A stretch of 35,402 nucleotides of DNA from SAR324 cluster bacterium (GCA_027297205.1 JAPUIH010000281.1:1-35402); one strand, 5' to 3'. Positions 16,314 through 24,688 are shown, counted from the first letter of the stretch. Translations and numbers: made by a program. Notes: generated by a model from the letters alone, not told the origin.

Positions 16314-17693
16314 TTGACCAGCACAGCCGCCACCGTTGCGGTCATTGGCGCCGGATTCGCCGGCAGCGAGGCCGCCTGGCAACTGGCCCGGCGTGGCATC
16401 GCCGTGGATGTATACGAGATGCGGCCCCGGCGCATGACCGAAGCCCACCAGAGCGATGGTTGCGCGGAACTGGTATGTTCCAATTCCTTCAAGAGCACCA
16501 ATCCGGAAAACGCCCATGGCCTGCTCAAGCAGGAACTTGCAGCCCAGGGCTCGCTGATCCTGGAAGGCGCCCAAGCCTGCCGCGTCCCCGCCGGGCAGGC
16601 GTTGGCGGTGGATCGCGAGTTGTTCTCGCACTGGATCACCCAACGTCTGGAGCAACATCCGCTGATCCGCCTGCGCCGGGAGGAAGTGCGCGACCCCGCT
16701 CTCTTGTTGTCTGCCTATGACCGGGTAATCCTGGCCAGCGGACCGCTCACTTCCCCGCAACTGGCGGATGGCCTGAGCCGTTATGTGGGCGCGGCCTACC
16801 TGTACTTCTACGATGCCATTGCGCCGGTGGTCGGCACGGATTCGATTAATATGGACGTGGCCTACCGCGCCTCGCGCTACGGCAAGGGGGACGCGGATTA
16901 CCTGAACTGTCCCCTCGCCGAGGCCCAATACCTGGCCTTCGTGGAGGCCTTGCTCGCGGCGGAGAAGATGCCCTTTCACACCTTCGAGTCCCTGCGGCCC
17001 TTCGAGGGCTGCCTGCCCATCGAGGTGCTGGCCGAGCGGGGTCCACTTACCTTGGCCTTCGGTCCCATGAAACCGGTGGGGCTGCGCGACCCACGCACGG
17101 GCAAAAACCCTTTCGCCGTGGTGCAGTTGCGGCAGGAGAACCGCCAGGCCACCATGTACAGCATGGTGGGATTTCAGACCAAGATGACCTGGCCGGAGCA
17201 GCGCCGCATCTTCCGCACCATCCCCGGCCTGGAGCAGGCCGAGTTTGCGCGGCTGGGTTCGATGCATCGCAATACGTTTCTTGATTCGCCCCGGCTGCTG
17301 AACGAGGATTTGGCTCTGAAGAGCGAACCGCGGCTGTACCTGGCCGGTCAAATTACCGGAGTGGAAGGCTATATCGAGTCCACCGCCATGGGGTTGTACG
17401 CGGCCAAGCGGGTGGCTTTGCACTTGCTCGGCTTAGCCCTGCCACGCCCGGGGCCCTGCACCATGACCGGCGGACTGGTGCGCTACGTGACCAGCAACGC
17501 GGCCGGCAATTTTCAGCCCATGAATGCGGCCTTTGGCCTGCTGGACCCACCTGCCCGGCACATGGGCAGGAAGGAAAAGCGGGCCCATCTGGCCCGGCGG
17601 GCCATGGAAGAGATCGCGGCGTTGGAAGCTTTGGAAAACCCGGCTCCGCAGCAACCGTTGACAACGTCCGGAGCCGCGCTACCGGAAGGGTAA
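16314..17693 (+). CDS. trmFO: Folate- and FAD-dependent tRNA (uracil-54-C5)-methyltransferase TrmFO
   Basis: A 459-residue flavoprotein that makes m5U54 in the T-loop of tRNA using methylenetetrahydrofolate. The N-terminal FAD-binding fold reads VAVIGAGFAGSEAAWQLA, followed by the TrmFO-specific blocks MRPRRMTEAHQSDGCAELVC and SNSFKSTNPENAHGLLKQEL. Later come the PMKPVGLRDPRTGKNPFAVV block, YSMVGFQTKMTWPEQ, and LAGQITGVEGYIESTAMG near the C-terminus. Length is normal (about 440-470). The TTG start at 16314 is forced, since the GxGxxG loop begins only 11 codons in and no other start fits; the SD is weak. Confidence 0.96.
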   Translation: MTSTAATVAVIGAGFAGSEAAWQLARRGIAVDVYEMRPRRMTEAHQSDGCAELVCSNSFKSTNPENAHGLLKQELAAQGSLILEGAQACRVPAGQALAVDRELFSHWITQRLEQHPLIRLRREEVRDPALLLSAYDRVILASGPLTSPQLADGLSRYVGAAYLYFYDAIAPVVGTDSINMDVAYRASRYGKGDADYLNCPLAEAQYLAFVEALLAAEKMPFHTFESLRPFEGCLPIEVLAERGPLTLAFGPMKPVGLRDPRTGKNPFAVVQLRQENRQATMYSMVGFQTKMTWPEQRRIFRTIPGLEQAEFARLGSMHRNTFLDSPRLLNEDLALKSEPRLYLAGQITGVEGYIESTAMGLYAAKRVALHLLGLALPRPGPCTMTGGLVRYVTSNAAGNFQPMNAAFGLLDPPARHMGRKEKRAHLARRAMEEIAALEALENPAPQQPLTTSGAALPEG

Positions 17694-17948
17694 GGCAGGG
17701 CAAGCGCGGATCGCAGCCCGTGGCCAGCAGTCCCTGGCGGAAAGGGTGCGAAGGAATTACTTGCATCGCCAGACTGAAATAACTAAGCTTTTCAGACCGC
17801 ATGGATTGGCAGTGACGCAGGTGACTCTGGCCGGCCCAATTTGAGGCGCCAGCGTGGAGGGATCGGCGTGGTAAGTCCACTGCTCCCGCCGTGACCCGGC
17901 CATACCGTTCATGCAACCGAACAACACCTTTCCTACGAATCGAGAGCC

Positions 17949-19031
17949 ATGGCATTTAAGGAACCGGGAAAATCGCCCTGGGAAAAGAATCCGCAACCGA
18001 ACATTGAGGAATTTCTCAATATTCTGCAGAACAAGTTCAAGCAGAAGATGAACGTCTCCTATGCTTGGTTGATTCCCGCCGCGGTAGTACTGGTGTGGGC
18101 CCTGACCGGCATATACTTTGTCGAGGCGGGCGAGCTGGGGGTTGTCAGGCGCTTCGGGGCCATGCAGCCGGTTTTGGCCCAGCCCGGGCCTCACTACCGC
18201 ATTCCCTGGCCGGTGGACGAGGTGGACGTGGTCAAGGTGGAGCAGATCCGCAGCATGGAGCTGGGCTTCCGCACGGGCCAAAGGGGCAGCTCCGTGGGCC
18301 GCATCATTCCGGTGGAATCCCTGATGATCACCGGGGACGAGAACATGGTCAACATCCAGGTGGTGGTGCTATACCAAATCAGCGATCTACCGGCCTATCT
18401 GTTCAAGGTATGGGACCCCCTGGGCACTCCGGAGGGCCGCACATTGAGGGATGCCGCCGAAACGGCCCTGCGGGGTGTGGTGGGCAGCATGATCATTGAC
18501 GAAGTTCTTACCGTGGGCCGGGCACGCGTGCAGCTGGAAACCAAGGAGCACTTGCAGGAGCTGATGGACCGCTACGAAACAGGCCTGTTAATCACCACCG
18601 TGAAGCTGCAGGCGGTGGACCCCCCGCAGGAAGTGGACGCCGCGTTCAAGGATGTGGTGAGCGCAAAGGAAGACCGGGAACGCATTATTAACGAGGCCAA
18701 GTCCTACCAGGAAGACCTGATCCCCAAGGCCAGGGGCGAAGCGGAGCAGATGCTGCGCGCCGCGGAGGCTTATAGGGAAACGCGCATCAGGGAAGCACAG
18801 GGGGAAAGCGCGCGCTTTCTGTCCATGTTGAAGGAATACCGGCAGGCCAAGGCCGTGACGCGGCAGCGGCTGTATCTGGAAACCATGCAGGAGGTACTGA
18901 GCAAGGTGAACAAAACGGTGATTTCCAGCAAGGTTGGTCAGCGGGCGCTTCCACTATTGCCTTTGTCTCAGGCCGGCGCAATCATCCCCAGGGCGGCGGC
19001 GGGGGCATCCACGCAAGGGGGCCAGCAATGA
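17949..19031 (+). CDS. hflK: Membrane protease modulator HflK
   Basis: A 360-residue SPFH/band-7 protein. HflK and HflC form a large inner-membrane assembly around FtsH and modulate its proteolysis. A cytoplasmic Pro/Lys-rich N-terminus is followed by one membrane segment (about residues 38-58), the band-7 domain (about 60-240: ELGVVRRFGAMQPVLAQPGP, HYRIPWPVDEVDVVKVEQIR) and a long Glu/Arg-rich coiled coil (about 230-310). ATG 17949 has a weak GAGAG SD. It overlaps hflC by 4 bp (ATGA). It lies 255 bp after trmFO; the gap shows no recognisable element. ftsH is not in the window. Confidence 0.95.
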   Translation: MAFKEPGKSPWEKNPQPNIEEFLNILQNKFKQKMNVSYAWLIPAAVVLVWALTGIYFVEAGELGVVRRFGAMQPVLAQPGPHYRIPWPVDEVDVVKVEQIRSMELGFRTGQRGSSVGRIIPVESLMITGDENMVNIQVVVLYQISDLPAYLFKVWDPLGTPEGRTLRDAAETALRGVVGSMIIDEVLTVGRARVQLETKEHLQELMDRYETGLLITTVKLQAVDPPQEVDAAFKDVVSAKEDRERIINEAKSYQEDLIPKARGEAEQMLRAAEAYRETRIREAQGESARFLSMLKEYRQAKAVTRQRLYLETMQEVLSKVNKTVISSKVGQRALPLLPLSQAGAIIPRAAAGASTQGGQQ

Positions 19032-19891
19032 AAAAAATAATAATTGCCGCGCCCCTGATTTTTCTGGCGCTCCTGATTTCTCAAGCTGTCTTTATTGTGG
19101 ATGAAACCAAACAGGTCATCCTGCTTCAGTTCGGCGCCTATGTCCGAACCGTGAAAGAGCCCGGACTGAATTGGATGATTCCCTTCGTGCAGGCCGTGAC
19201 AGAGTATGAAAAACGGCTGCTGCGCTACGACGCGGCGCCGGCGGAGTTCCTGACCCGGGACAAGAAGGCGCTGGTGGTCGATTCCTACGCCCGGTACAGA
19301 ATCAGCAATCCCAGGAAGTTTTTCGAAACCGTCCGCGATCTGCCGCGGGCCAACGCCAGGATCGATGCGATCATCGCATCGGTATTGCGGGAAACGGTGG
19401 CTTCCCACGATCAGTCGGATATTATCACGGAAAAGCGTGAGCCGATCATGGAAGAGGTGGGACAGGAAGTGCGGAAAAAATCCAGGGAATTCGGCGTGGA
19501 AGTCATAGACGTGCGCATCAAACGCACCGACTTCCCCAGGGAAATCGCGGAAAGCATACATGCCCGCATGCGCGCCGAGCGGAACCGCATCAGCAAGCGC
19601 TTCCGTTCCGAGGGGGCCGAGGAAGAGCTGAAAATCAAGGGCGAAACCGACAAGCAGCGGGCCATCATCATCGCCGAGGCCAAGAAGCAGAGCGAGATTT
19701 TGCGGGGCGAGGGCGACGCGGTGGCGATCCGCATTTTCGCCGATGCGCTGCGCCAGGACCCCGAGTTCTACGCGTTTCTGCGCAGCCTGCAGACTTACCG
19801 GGAGTCCATGGACGAGAATACGAGCGTGATTCTTACGACGGATTCGCCCCTCTTCCGGTACCTGGAAGGACCGGGCAGGCCCAAGCGCTGA
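19028..19891 (+). CDS. hflC: Membrane protease modulator HflC
   Basis: A 287-residue partner of HflK, close to the usual length. A single N-terminal membrane segment (about residues 4-25) is followed by the band-7 domain with FIVDETKQVILLQFGAYVRT, LNWMIPFVQAV and the typical LTRDKKALVVDSYARYRI. Then comes EVIDVRIKRTDFPREIAESI, characteristic of HflC, and a coiled coil with RAIIIAEAKKQSEILRGEGD. The C-terminal part FYAFLRSLQTYRESMDENTS is also an HflC hallmark. Translational coupling to hflK through an overlapping ATGA suggests equal synthesis. No terminator is evident after its stop. Confidence 0.97.
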   Translation: MKKIIIAAPLIFLALLISQAVFIVDETKQVILLQFGAYVRTVKEPGLNWMIPFVQAVTEYEKRLLRYDAAPAEFLTRDKKALVVDSYARYRISNPRKFFETVRDLPRANARIDAIIASVLRETVASHDQSDIITEKREPIMEEVGQEVRKKSREFGVEVIDVRIKRTDFPREIAESIHARMRAERNRISKRFRSEGAEEELKIKGETDKQRAIIIAEAKKQSEILRGEGDAVAIRIFADALRQDPEFYAFLRSLQTYRESMDENTSVILTTDSPLFRYLEGPGRPKR

Positions 19892-20066
19892 GGACTGAGC
19901 TGCGTACCCATAGACGAATGATCAGGTTCTGCGTATTTATTTATGTGTGGATGGACATTTCAAGTGAGGAATTCTCCGGTTATCCGTACCCGAGCGGGCG
20001 TTGCCGGCCGGGTTCGCGGCGATCAAAAAATTGCGTGATTTCAATATCCTATAACCAGAGTCAGCA

Positions 20067-20408
20067 ATGATTTTTTCTCATCGCACGGAAGATAATATTT
20101 GCATCATTTCGATCGAAGGCAATATAGCCCTTGATGGGGTGGGCGAGGCCAAGGCCTTCCTTAAGCCCCACATTGAAAGCGGGGATATCAAGGGAATCGT
20201 TATGAATTTCGAGAAGGTAAACTTCATTGACTCCTCCGGGATCGGGCTGATCGTATCCGTCTTCAAAACCATGCAGGAGAAGCAGGGTCAATTCGCGATC
20301 ACCAATCTCAGCAAGAAAAACGAGGAGATTTTCACCATTACCCGCTTGAACAAAATCCTCAGCATTCACGACAGCGAAGAGGCGGCACTCGCGCAAATGA
20401 AGGGTTGA
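20067..20408 (+). CDS. STAS-domain anti-sigma factor antagonist
   Basis: A 113-residue single STAS domain of SpoIIAA/RsbV type. The core FEKVNFIDSSGIGLIVSVFK contains the phosphorylatable serine (S57 by alignment with SpoIIAA Ser58). In such systems the unphosphorylated protein binds a serine-kinase anti-sigma factor and frees a partner. No kinase, phosphatase or sigma factor gene is nearby, so this is an orphan antagonist that must act with distant partners. It stands alone: 175 bp after hflC and followed by a long hairpin. A TATAAC (20050-20055) could be a -10, but it sits almost on the ATG and no -35 is clear. Confidence 0.9.
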   Translation: MIFSHRTEDNICIISIEGNIALDGVGEAKAFLKPHIESGDIKGIVMNFEKVNFIDSSGIGLIVSVFKTMQEKQGQFAITNLSKKNEEIFTITRLNKILSIHDSEEAALAQMKG

Positions 20409-20417
20409 GCAGCCTCC

Positions 20418-20459
20418 CCCGCTTCCCCAGGGAAGGGCCCCCTTGCCCCAGGAAGCGGG
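20418..20459 (+). terminator. Long near-perfect hairpin after the STAS gene
   Basis: CCCGCTTCC (20418-20426) pairs with GGAAGCGGG (20451-20459), and the interior refolds as GGGAAGGG with CCCTTGCCC, so about 42 bases form one almost continuous stem starting 10 bp after the stop. No U-run follows, so it may be a processed 3' end rather than a classic intrinsic terminator. Confidence 0.45.
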
Positions 20460-20704
20460 CGCACAAACCCGCCAATGACGGGGCTCTGGCTGCTTTGCGC
20501 TTGCTCGCGCCGGTAGCTGGCAAGAACGGCAGCGGGTCAGGTTGCGCCACCGATAGCGTATGCTCCGAATATCCAGCCTTGGCGCTCTGCACAACCTCTG
20601 TTTTCCCTCTTGCCCCCCGGGGTACCGCGCATATTGCACTCACCGGGACCGCTAAGGCTCGCGGCACAAAAATTTCGCACCTCCGTGGAGGCTCCAATCA
20701 TTTA

Positions 20705-20804
20705 TTGTCATGTTGAGCGTAGCGAAGCATCCGGCGGGGAATCACAACAGACAACAATCCATTGCGTAACAGGGAAGATTCCCCGCTATGCTCGGCATGA
20801 CAAG
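20705..20804. repeat. REP-like intergenic palindromic element
   Basis: The left arm (20705-20743) starts TTGTCATGTTGAGCGTAGCG and ends GGGGAATC. The right arm (20777-20804), read on the opposite strand, starts CTTGTCATGCCGAGCATAGC and ends with the same GGGGAATC, lacking 11 internal bases. The motif (TGTCATnnTGAGCGnAGCGAAGCATC) belongs to a type of extragenic palindrome I know from many bacterial genomes, where it recurs in intergenic DNA. Only one copy is seen in this window. It lies about 55 bp beyond the 3' end of the 6S RNA candidate. Confidence 0.75.
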
Positions 20805-20859
20805 CCAAACCGATTCGTTGACCGAGGATCGCTTGGGCGGCGCAGTCCTGGGGGAATGA

Positions 20860-21010
20860 AGGAAAGATAAGGAAGGACACCCCGCCTGTGCCGTTTTGCC
20901 GGGATTCTTGAACCTGCTTGCGCAGGTGGGAGTTGGTATGAGGACTAAGGCTTCCCAATCAAGTCAGGCTTGCACACTGTCCTCAGGGACTGGCCCCCTC
21001 AAGAAATTAA
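20860..21010 (-). ncRNA. ssrS: 6S RNA (SsrS), boundaries approximate
   Basis: On the minus strand this sequence matches the conserved blocks of 6S RNA in the same order as in E. coli: GGGCCAGTCCC(C)TGAG near the 5' end, GAAGCCTTA in the middle, then CACCT...AGGTTCAAG, and a CGGCA-type 3' segment. TGAGGAC (5' side) pairs with GTCCTCA just after GAAGCCTTA, and CACCTGC-GCAA-GCAGGT makes a tight hairpin. 6S RNA mimics an open promoter and sequesters sigma70 RNA polymerase in stationary phase. It lies directly downstream of zapA on the same strand, and zapA-ssrS linkage is known in many proteobacteria. The 5' and 3' ends are estimates (+/-15 nt). Confidence 0.78.
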
Positions 21011-21029
21011 GGCTCGAAGAATTTTCCGG

Positions 21030-21392
21030 CTAGTCGAACACTGCAGCAGTGTCTTCCCTATTCGGAGGCTCCTGGGCGCCGGGCTCGTCGGGAATGACGG
21101 TTTCCAGCCGCCCCAGGATAGTTCTTAATTGCCGATCTCTTTGGTACGGGGCAAGGCTGATCTCCGCTTCCAAGGAAACGAGTTGATCCGCAAGGTTAAG
21201 CGCGGTCAGGAAGGCCAAATTCATCGAGTTGCTTTTCTCGCTACGGTTTTGCAACTCCGTGATGGTTTCCCCGATCCGGCGCTCCACATCCCTGATGTGG
21301 GCTTCTCCGCGCCGGCTGGCAATATTGAATTGCCGTCCCGCAATTGTAATGTCGTACCAGGAGACCGTTGACTCTTCGGCGTATTCGGTCAC
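21030..21392 (-). CDS. zapA: Cell division protein ZapA
   Basis: A ZapA, which bundles FtsZ filaments and stabilises the Z-ring. The N-terminal head shows WYDITIAGRQFNIASRRGEA, then HIRDVERRIGETITELQN and the helix NSMNLAFLTALNLADQLVSL, the standard ZapA pattern, followed by an acidic tail. I chose GTG 21392 (120 residues) because GGAAAGGG lies 7 bases upstream. ATG 21419 and an upstream start at 21452 are in frame but would add a non-conserved N-terminus. The 6S RNA candidate begins about 20 bp after its stop. It is divergent from the DAHP synthase gene. Confidence 0.88.
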   Translation of the reverse strand: MTEYAEESTVSWYDITIAGRQFNIASRRGEAHIRDVERRIGETITELQNRSEKSNSMNLAFLTALNLADQLVSLEAEISLAPYQRDRQLRTILGRLETVIPDEPGAQEPPNREDTAAVFD

Positions 21393-21501
21393 GGCTGTAC
21401 CCTTTCCTTGGGTTAACATACGCGCCATCCCAGCGCCAAAAAAGGCTAGCACTAAGCTGGATGATTTGCAATTTCAGGCGGTATCCAGGGCAAGCGCACG
21501 G

Positions 21502-21529
21502 TTGTCTTCGCCGTGGATTCGCGCATAAT
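21502..21529 (+). promoter_or_regulatory. Candidate promoter for the DAHP synthase gene
   Basis: TTGTCT (21502-21507, 4/6 to -35) and CATAAT (21524-21529, 5/6 to -10) with a 16-bp spacer, about 54 bp upstream of the GTG start at 21583. No attenuator or obvious operator is seen in the leader. Confidence 0.35.
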
Positions 21530-21582
21530 ATCGAAGTTTATTTTGCAGGGCTCGCACAACATTAAATCAGGAAATACGATCC

Positions 21583-22644
21583 GTGATCATTCAGTACAAC
21601 ACAGGCATATCAGACGAGGAACACCAGAGTGTTTTGGCCAAGCTGAAAGTTTGGGGCTTTCGCGTTCAGCCTAACCCGGGCAGCGAGGGCACCACGCCGG
21701 AAACGCATATCCAGGTGGACAATGTGTTCGGCCCGGTGACTGACCTGCATCGGCGCGAGATCAGCAATTTTGACTGCGTCAGGCAGGTCATCGCCATCGA
21801 GGGCGTTCCGCAAAACCTGGCCCTGCTCCGGCACGGAAAACACCAGGCGGTGACGCTGCCCAATCCCCATGGGGCCAAGCCGGTGCACATTGGAGGGGAT
21901 TACCCCCTGACTGTAATGGCCGGCGTGTGCGCCGTAGACAAGGTGCATACCCTGGCATCCCATCAAATGGCCAAGCGGGCCGGCGCGGACATGAACCGTG
22001 GCGGCGCCTTCAAGCCCCGCACCAGCCCCTACGATTTTCAGGGCATGAAGGAAGAAGGACTGCAGGTGCTGTGCGAGGTACGCGAGGAGGTAGGCCTGCC
22101 CATCGTGAGCGAAATCCTCGATGTGCGCGATATTGACCTGTATATGAAGTACGATGTGGATCTGCTGCAGATCGGTACTAGAAACGCCCAGAATTTTGAG
22201 CTGCTGATCGAGGCGGGCAAAAGCGGCAAGCCCGTTATGTACAAACGTGGCTTTTCCAACTCCATCGATGAATCCCTCAAGGCGGCGAACTACATCATGG
22301 AGCAGGGCAATGAAAATCTCATATTCTGCCTGAGAGGCGTGAAAGGGATTGGTCACAGCTTTCGCAACCAGGGCGATCTGGACGAAATCGTGGCGCTCTC
22401 GCAGGTTATGGCGCGTCCCATCGTCTACGACGTGTCCCATTCCTCGGGCAAGAAATCGGCGGTATCCGGGATCGGCAATATGGCCGCCGCGGGCGGAGTG
22501 GACGGTATTCTGCTGGATGTGCATGTGGCCCCGCAGGAAGCGTTGGTGGATGGCTTCCAGGCCATCGACTCCGAGGAAGAACTGGCGGGAATGATATCCA
22601 CCTGGCGCAAGCTCAGGGATTTGGCCCGCGGCTCGGCGCGGTAG
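21583..22644 (+). CDS. aroF: 3-deoxy-7-phosphoheptulonate synthase (DAHP synthase, AroF/type I-beta), divergent
   Basis: A 353-residue enzyme of the shikimate entry step (PEP + erythrose-4-phosphate), with an N-terminal ferredoxin-like regulatory domain (about 1-72) and the TIM barrel (about 90-345), as in Thermotoga-type enzymes. RGGAFKPRTSPYDFQG (Lys144), QIGTRNAQNF and KRGFSNSIDE are well kept. Metal ligands are Cys116 (AGVCAVD, usually AGPCSVE), His286 (YDVSHSSGKK, usually DPSH) and Asp323. The position normally held by a Glu ligand (VEVHP) is Asp312 (LDVHV), and the usual CERG is CLRG. The enzyme is thus an unusual branch; DAHP synthesis is likely but not certain. GTG start with AGGAAA about 10 bases upstream. 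Confidence 0.85.
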   Translation: MIIQYNTGISDEEHQSVLAKLKVWGFRVQPNPGSEGTTPETHIQVDNVFGPVTDLHRREISNFDCVRQVIAIEGVPQNLALLRHGKHQAVTLPNPHGAKPVHIGGDYPLTVMAGVCAVDKVHTLASHQMAKRAGADMNRGGAFKPRTSPYDFQGMKEEGLQVLCEVREEVGLPIVSEILDVRDIDLYMKYDVDLLQIGTRNAQNFELLIEAGKSGKPVMYKRGFSNSIDESLKAANYIMEQGNENLIFCLRGVKGIGHSFRNQGDLDEIVALSQVMARPIVYDVSHSSGKKSAVSGIGNMAAAGGVDGILLDVHVAPQEALVDGFQAIDSEEELAGMISTWRKLRDLARGSAR

Positions 22645-22709
22645 CCACCTGCCATGGGGCGGCAAACCACAATGGTGCGGAATGGGCTCCGGCCCCTCCG
22701 CCGGGAGCG

Positions 22710-23525
22710 GTGATGAAAGGCTGGATTTACACGCACGACCTGGATCCCATCCTGTTCACCCTGGGACCTCTCTCGGTGGGCTGGTACGGGCTCATGTACG
22801 GTCTCAGCTTCCTGCTCGGCTATTGGATCCTGGTGCGGCAGGCCCGCAAGTACGGTGGGCCCGTATCGGCGGAAGACCACAGCCTGCTCATGACCTACAT
22901 CATCCTTGGTGTGGTGATCGGCGGTCGCCTGGGTTGGGTCATTTTTTATGGCGGTCTGCCTTACCTGTACGAACCCCTGCGTATCTTCCAAGTATGGAAG
23001 GGCGGAATGTCCTTCCACGGCGGTATGTTGGGGGTGGCCACGGCCTGGTGGCTGTTTGCCCGGCGCCACAATATTCACATCGTGACCCTGTCCGATCTGG
23101 TGAGCCCCGTCATTCCCCTGGGATTGATGCTGGGCCGCATCGGCAACTTCATCAATGGGGAGCTTTACGGCAAACCCACGGATGGCAGTTGGGGCGTCAT
23201 TTTTCCGGGCGATGCGGAGGGCCTGCCGCGCCACCCCACGCAGTTGTATGAGGCCTTCGGCGAAGGGCTGCTGCTTTTCGCAGTCTTGCAGATTCTCCGG
23301 CCCTACTTGAAGCGCAAAGGCCTCACCACCGCCTTGTTTCTCGTTGGCTACGGCGTGGCCAGAGCTCTGGTGGAATTTGTGCGCCTGCCCGACCGGGACA
23401 TCGGCTACCTGTGGAAATTCGTCACCATGGGCCAAGCGCTGAGCCTGCCCATGATCCTGATCGGCGGCGCCTGGGCGTTGATCGTACTGATGCGCCCGCA
23501 ACCCCAATCCAGCGATAGCGCCTAG
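22710..23525 (+). CDS. lgt: Prolipoprotein diacylglyceryl transferase Lgt
   Basis: A 271-residue polytopic inner-membrane enzyme that transfers diacylglycerol from phosphatidylglycerol to the lipobox cysteine of prolipoproteins. About seven membrane segments are visible. Key motifs are the N-terminal WYGLMYGLSFLLGYW, GGRLGWVIFYG, the essential SFHGGMLG histidine loop, and the Lgt signature GLMLGRIGNFINGELYGKPT, followed by HPTQLYEAFGEG. The start is GTG 22710 or the adjacent ATG 22713. It lies 65 bp after the DAHP synthase gene on the same strand. Its stop is 9 bp from that of the convergent heptosyltransferase gene. It would process lipoproteins such as the one at 14291-14986. Confidence 0.97.
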   Translation: MMKGWIYTHDLDPILFTLGPLSVGWYGLMYGLSFLLGYWILVRQARKYGGPVSAEDHSLLMTYIILGVVIGGRLGWVIFYGGLPYLYEPLRIFQVWKGGMSFHGGMLGVATAWWLFARRHNIHIVTLSDLVSPVIPLGLMLGRIGNFINGELYGKPTDGSWGVIFPGDAEGLPRHPTQLYEAFGEGLLLFAVLQILRPYLKRKGLTTALFLVGYGVARALVEFVRLPDRDIGYLWKFVTMGQALSLPMILIGGAWALIVLMRPQPQSSDSA

Positions 23526-23534
23526 CGCCCTCCG

Positions 23535-24575
23535 TCAGGCGCCACCGGTGGAGGCGAGCAACCTCTCCGCATGGCTCAGCACTTCCGAAGGGGCGATCTC
23601 CCATAGACAATTGGTATGCCCGAGCGGGCAGACCTGCTTGTAGCAGGGCGAGCAAGACAGGCCGCGGTACAAGACCTCGGCCCGCGTATTGAGGGGCGCG
23701 GTCCAGGCCGGGTTGGAGGAGCCGAACAGGGCAATCTGGGGACGCCGCAACGCGGCGGCGATGTGCATGGCCCCGGAATCGTTGCTCACCAGCAGCGCCG
23801 CGCGCGCAAGCATCGCCACCAGGCCAGGCAGGTCGGTGTCGCCGCAGAGGTTGAGGCCCCGCGGGCTGCCGGAAAGAATCCGGTCGCCTGCTTCGCGGTC
23901 CTTGGCCAGACCGGTCACCACCACCCGCCGGCCTTGATTCTCCAGGGAGGCGGCCAGTTCACGGTAATGATCCAGCGGCCATTGCTTGGCAGGACCAAAC
24001 TCCGCTCCCGGCGCCAACACCACATAATCCTGCAACTCCGCCACGGCCTGCGGCAGATGCGCATCGCACCACTCTTGCTCCGGTTCGAGCAGGGGAAAGT
24101 ATTCCGTATCTCCGTTGTCCCCCCAGATATCGAGCAGACTCAGGTATTCACGTACGAGGTGCACGGAGCGGTGGGCATGGCGGTAGGGCGGTGCCTGGTT
24201 AAGCAGCCAGCCCCGGCCCCCGCCCGCGTAGCCGATCCGCCGCGGCACGCCGCTGCGAAAGGCCATCCATGCCGAGGACAGGCTGGGCGGAAGCACAAAG
24301 AAGTGAGAATATCCCTGGCCGCGCAAATCCCTGCCGAACTTCCCCGGCGGCTGGGTGGGTTTGTGGTAGGGCAGAATGCGCCCCCGGTGGGGCAGGGGCA
24401 GCACCTCAAAACCCTGGCGCACGATCAAATCCACACTGGCATTGGGGAAGCGTGCCATCAGGGCATGCAGAAAGGCGGTGCTCATTAGGAGGTCGCCCAG
24501 CCAGTTCGGCGTGCGGACAAGAATGGAGCTGGGCTCGCCGCCGGCGGGGTGCGCGGTGGCTGGGCGGGCTGTCAT
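23535..24575 (-). CDS. waaF: Glycosyltransferase family 9 protein, probable ADP-heptose:LPS heptosyltransferase II
   Basis: A 346-residue GT-B fold enzyme of family 9. The N-terminal LVRTPNWLGDLLMSTAFLHA is the heptosyltransferase II signature. The nucleotide-sugar site shows VVLAPGAEFGPAKQWPLDHY, and the C-terminal domain shows LVSNDSGAMHIAAALRRPQI followed by ALFGSSNPAWTAP. The ending CSPCYKQVCPLGHTNCL, with its Cys pairs, is typical of WaaF. It would add a heptose to the LPS inner core at the cytoplasmic face of the inner membrane, supporting a diderm host with LPS. It is divergent from the adenosyltransferase gene and not in an LPS cluster here. Acceptor specificity is inferred. Confidence 0.88.
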   Translation of the reverse strand: MTARPATAHPAGGEPSSILVRTPNWLGDLLMSTAFLHALMARFPNASVDLIVRQGFEVLPLPHRGRILPYHKPTQPPGKFGRDLRGQGYSHFFVLPPSLSSAWMAFRSGVPRRIGYAGGGRGWLLNQAPPYRHAHRSVHLVREYLSLLDIWGDNGDTEYFPLLEPEQEWCDAHLPQAVAELQDYVVLAPGAEFGPAKQWPLDHYRELAASLENQGRRVVVTGLAKDREAGDRILSGSPRGLNLCGDTDLPGLVAMLARAALLVSNDSGAMHIAAALRRPQIALFGSSNPAWTAPLNTRAEVLYRGLSCSPCYKQVCPLGHTNCLWEIAPSEVLSHAERLLASTGGA

Positions 24576-24688
24576 TGCGTTTTCACTCCATCCTTCTTAA
24601 CCTGACCGGAACGGTGCGGGGCCAATGCGCTCCGGGTATTTTCCCGGCGCGGGAACACCCGCCCAAGCCCCTGATCCCGGAAGCGGCC

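Noticed and set aside
20405-20958. Short open frames in the gap after the STAS gene
   Set aside because: They run through the REP-like palindrome and the 6S RNA. Their translations (for example YAQHD and AEHSGESS strings) are the usual spurious products of such palindromes.
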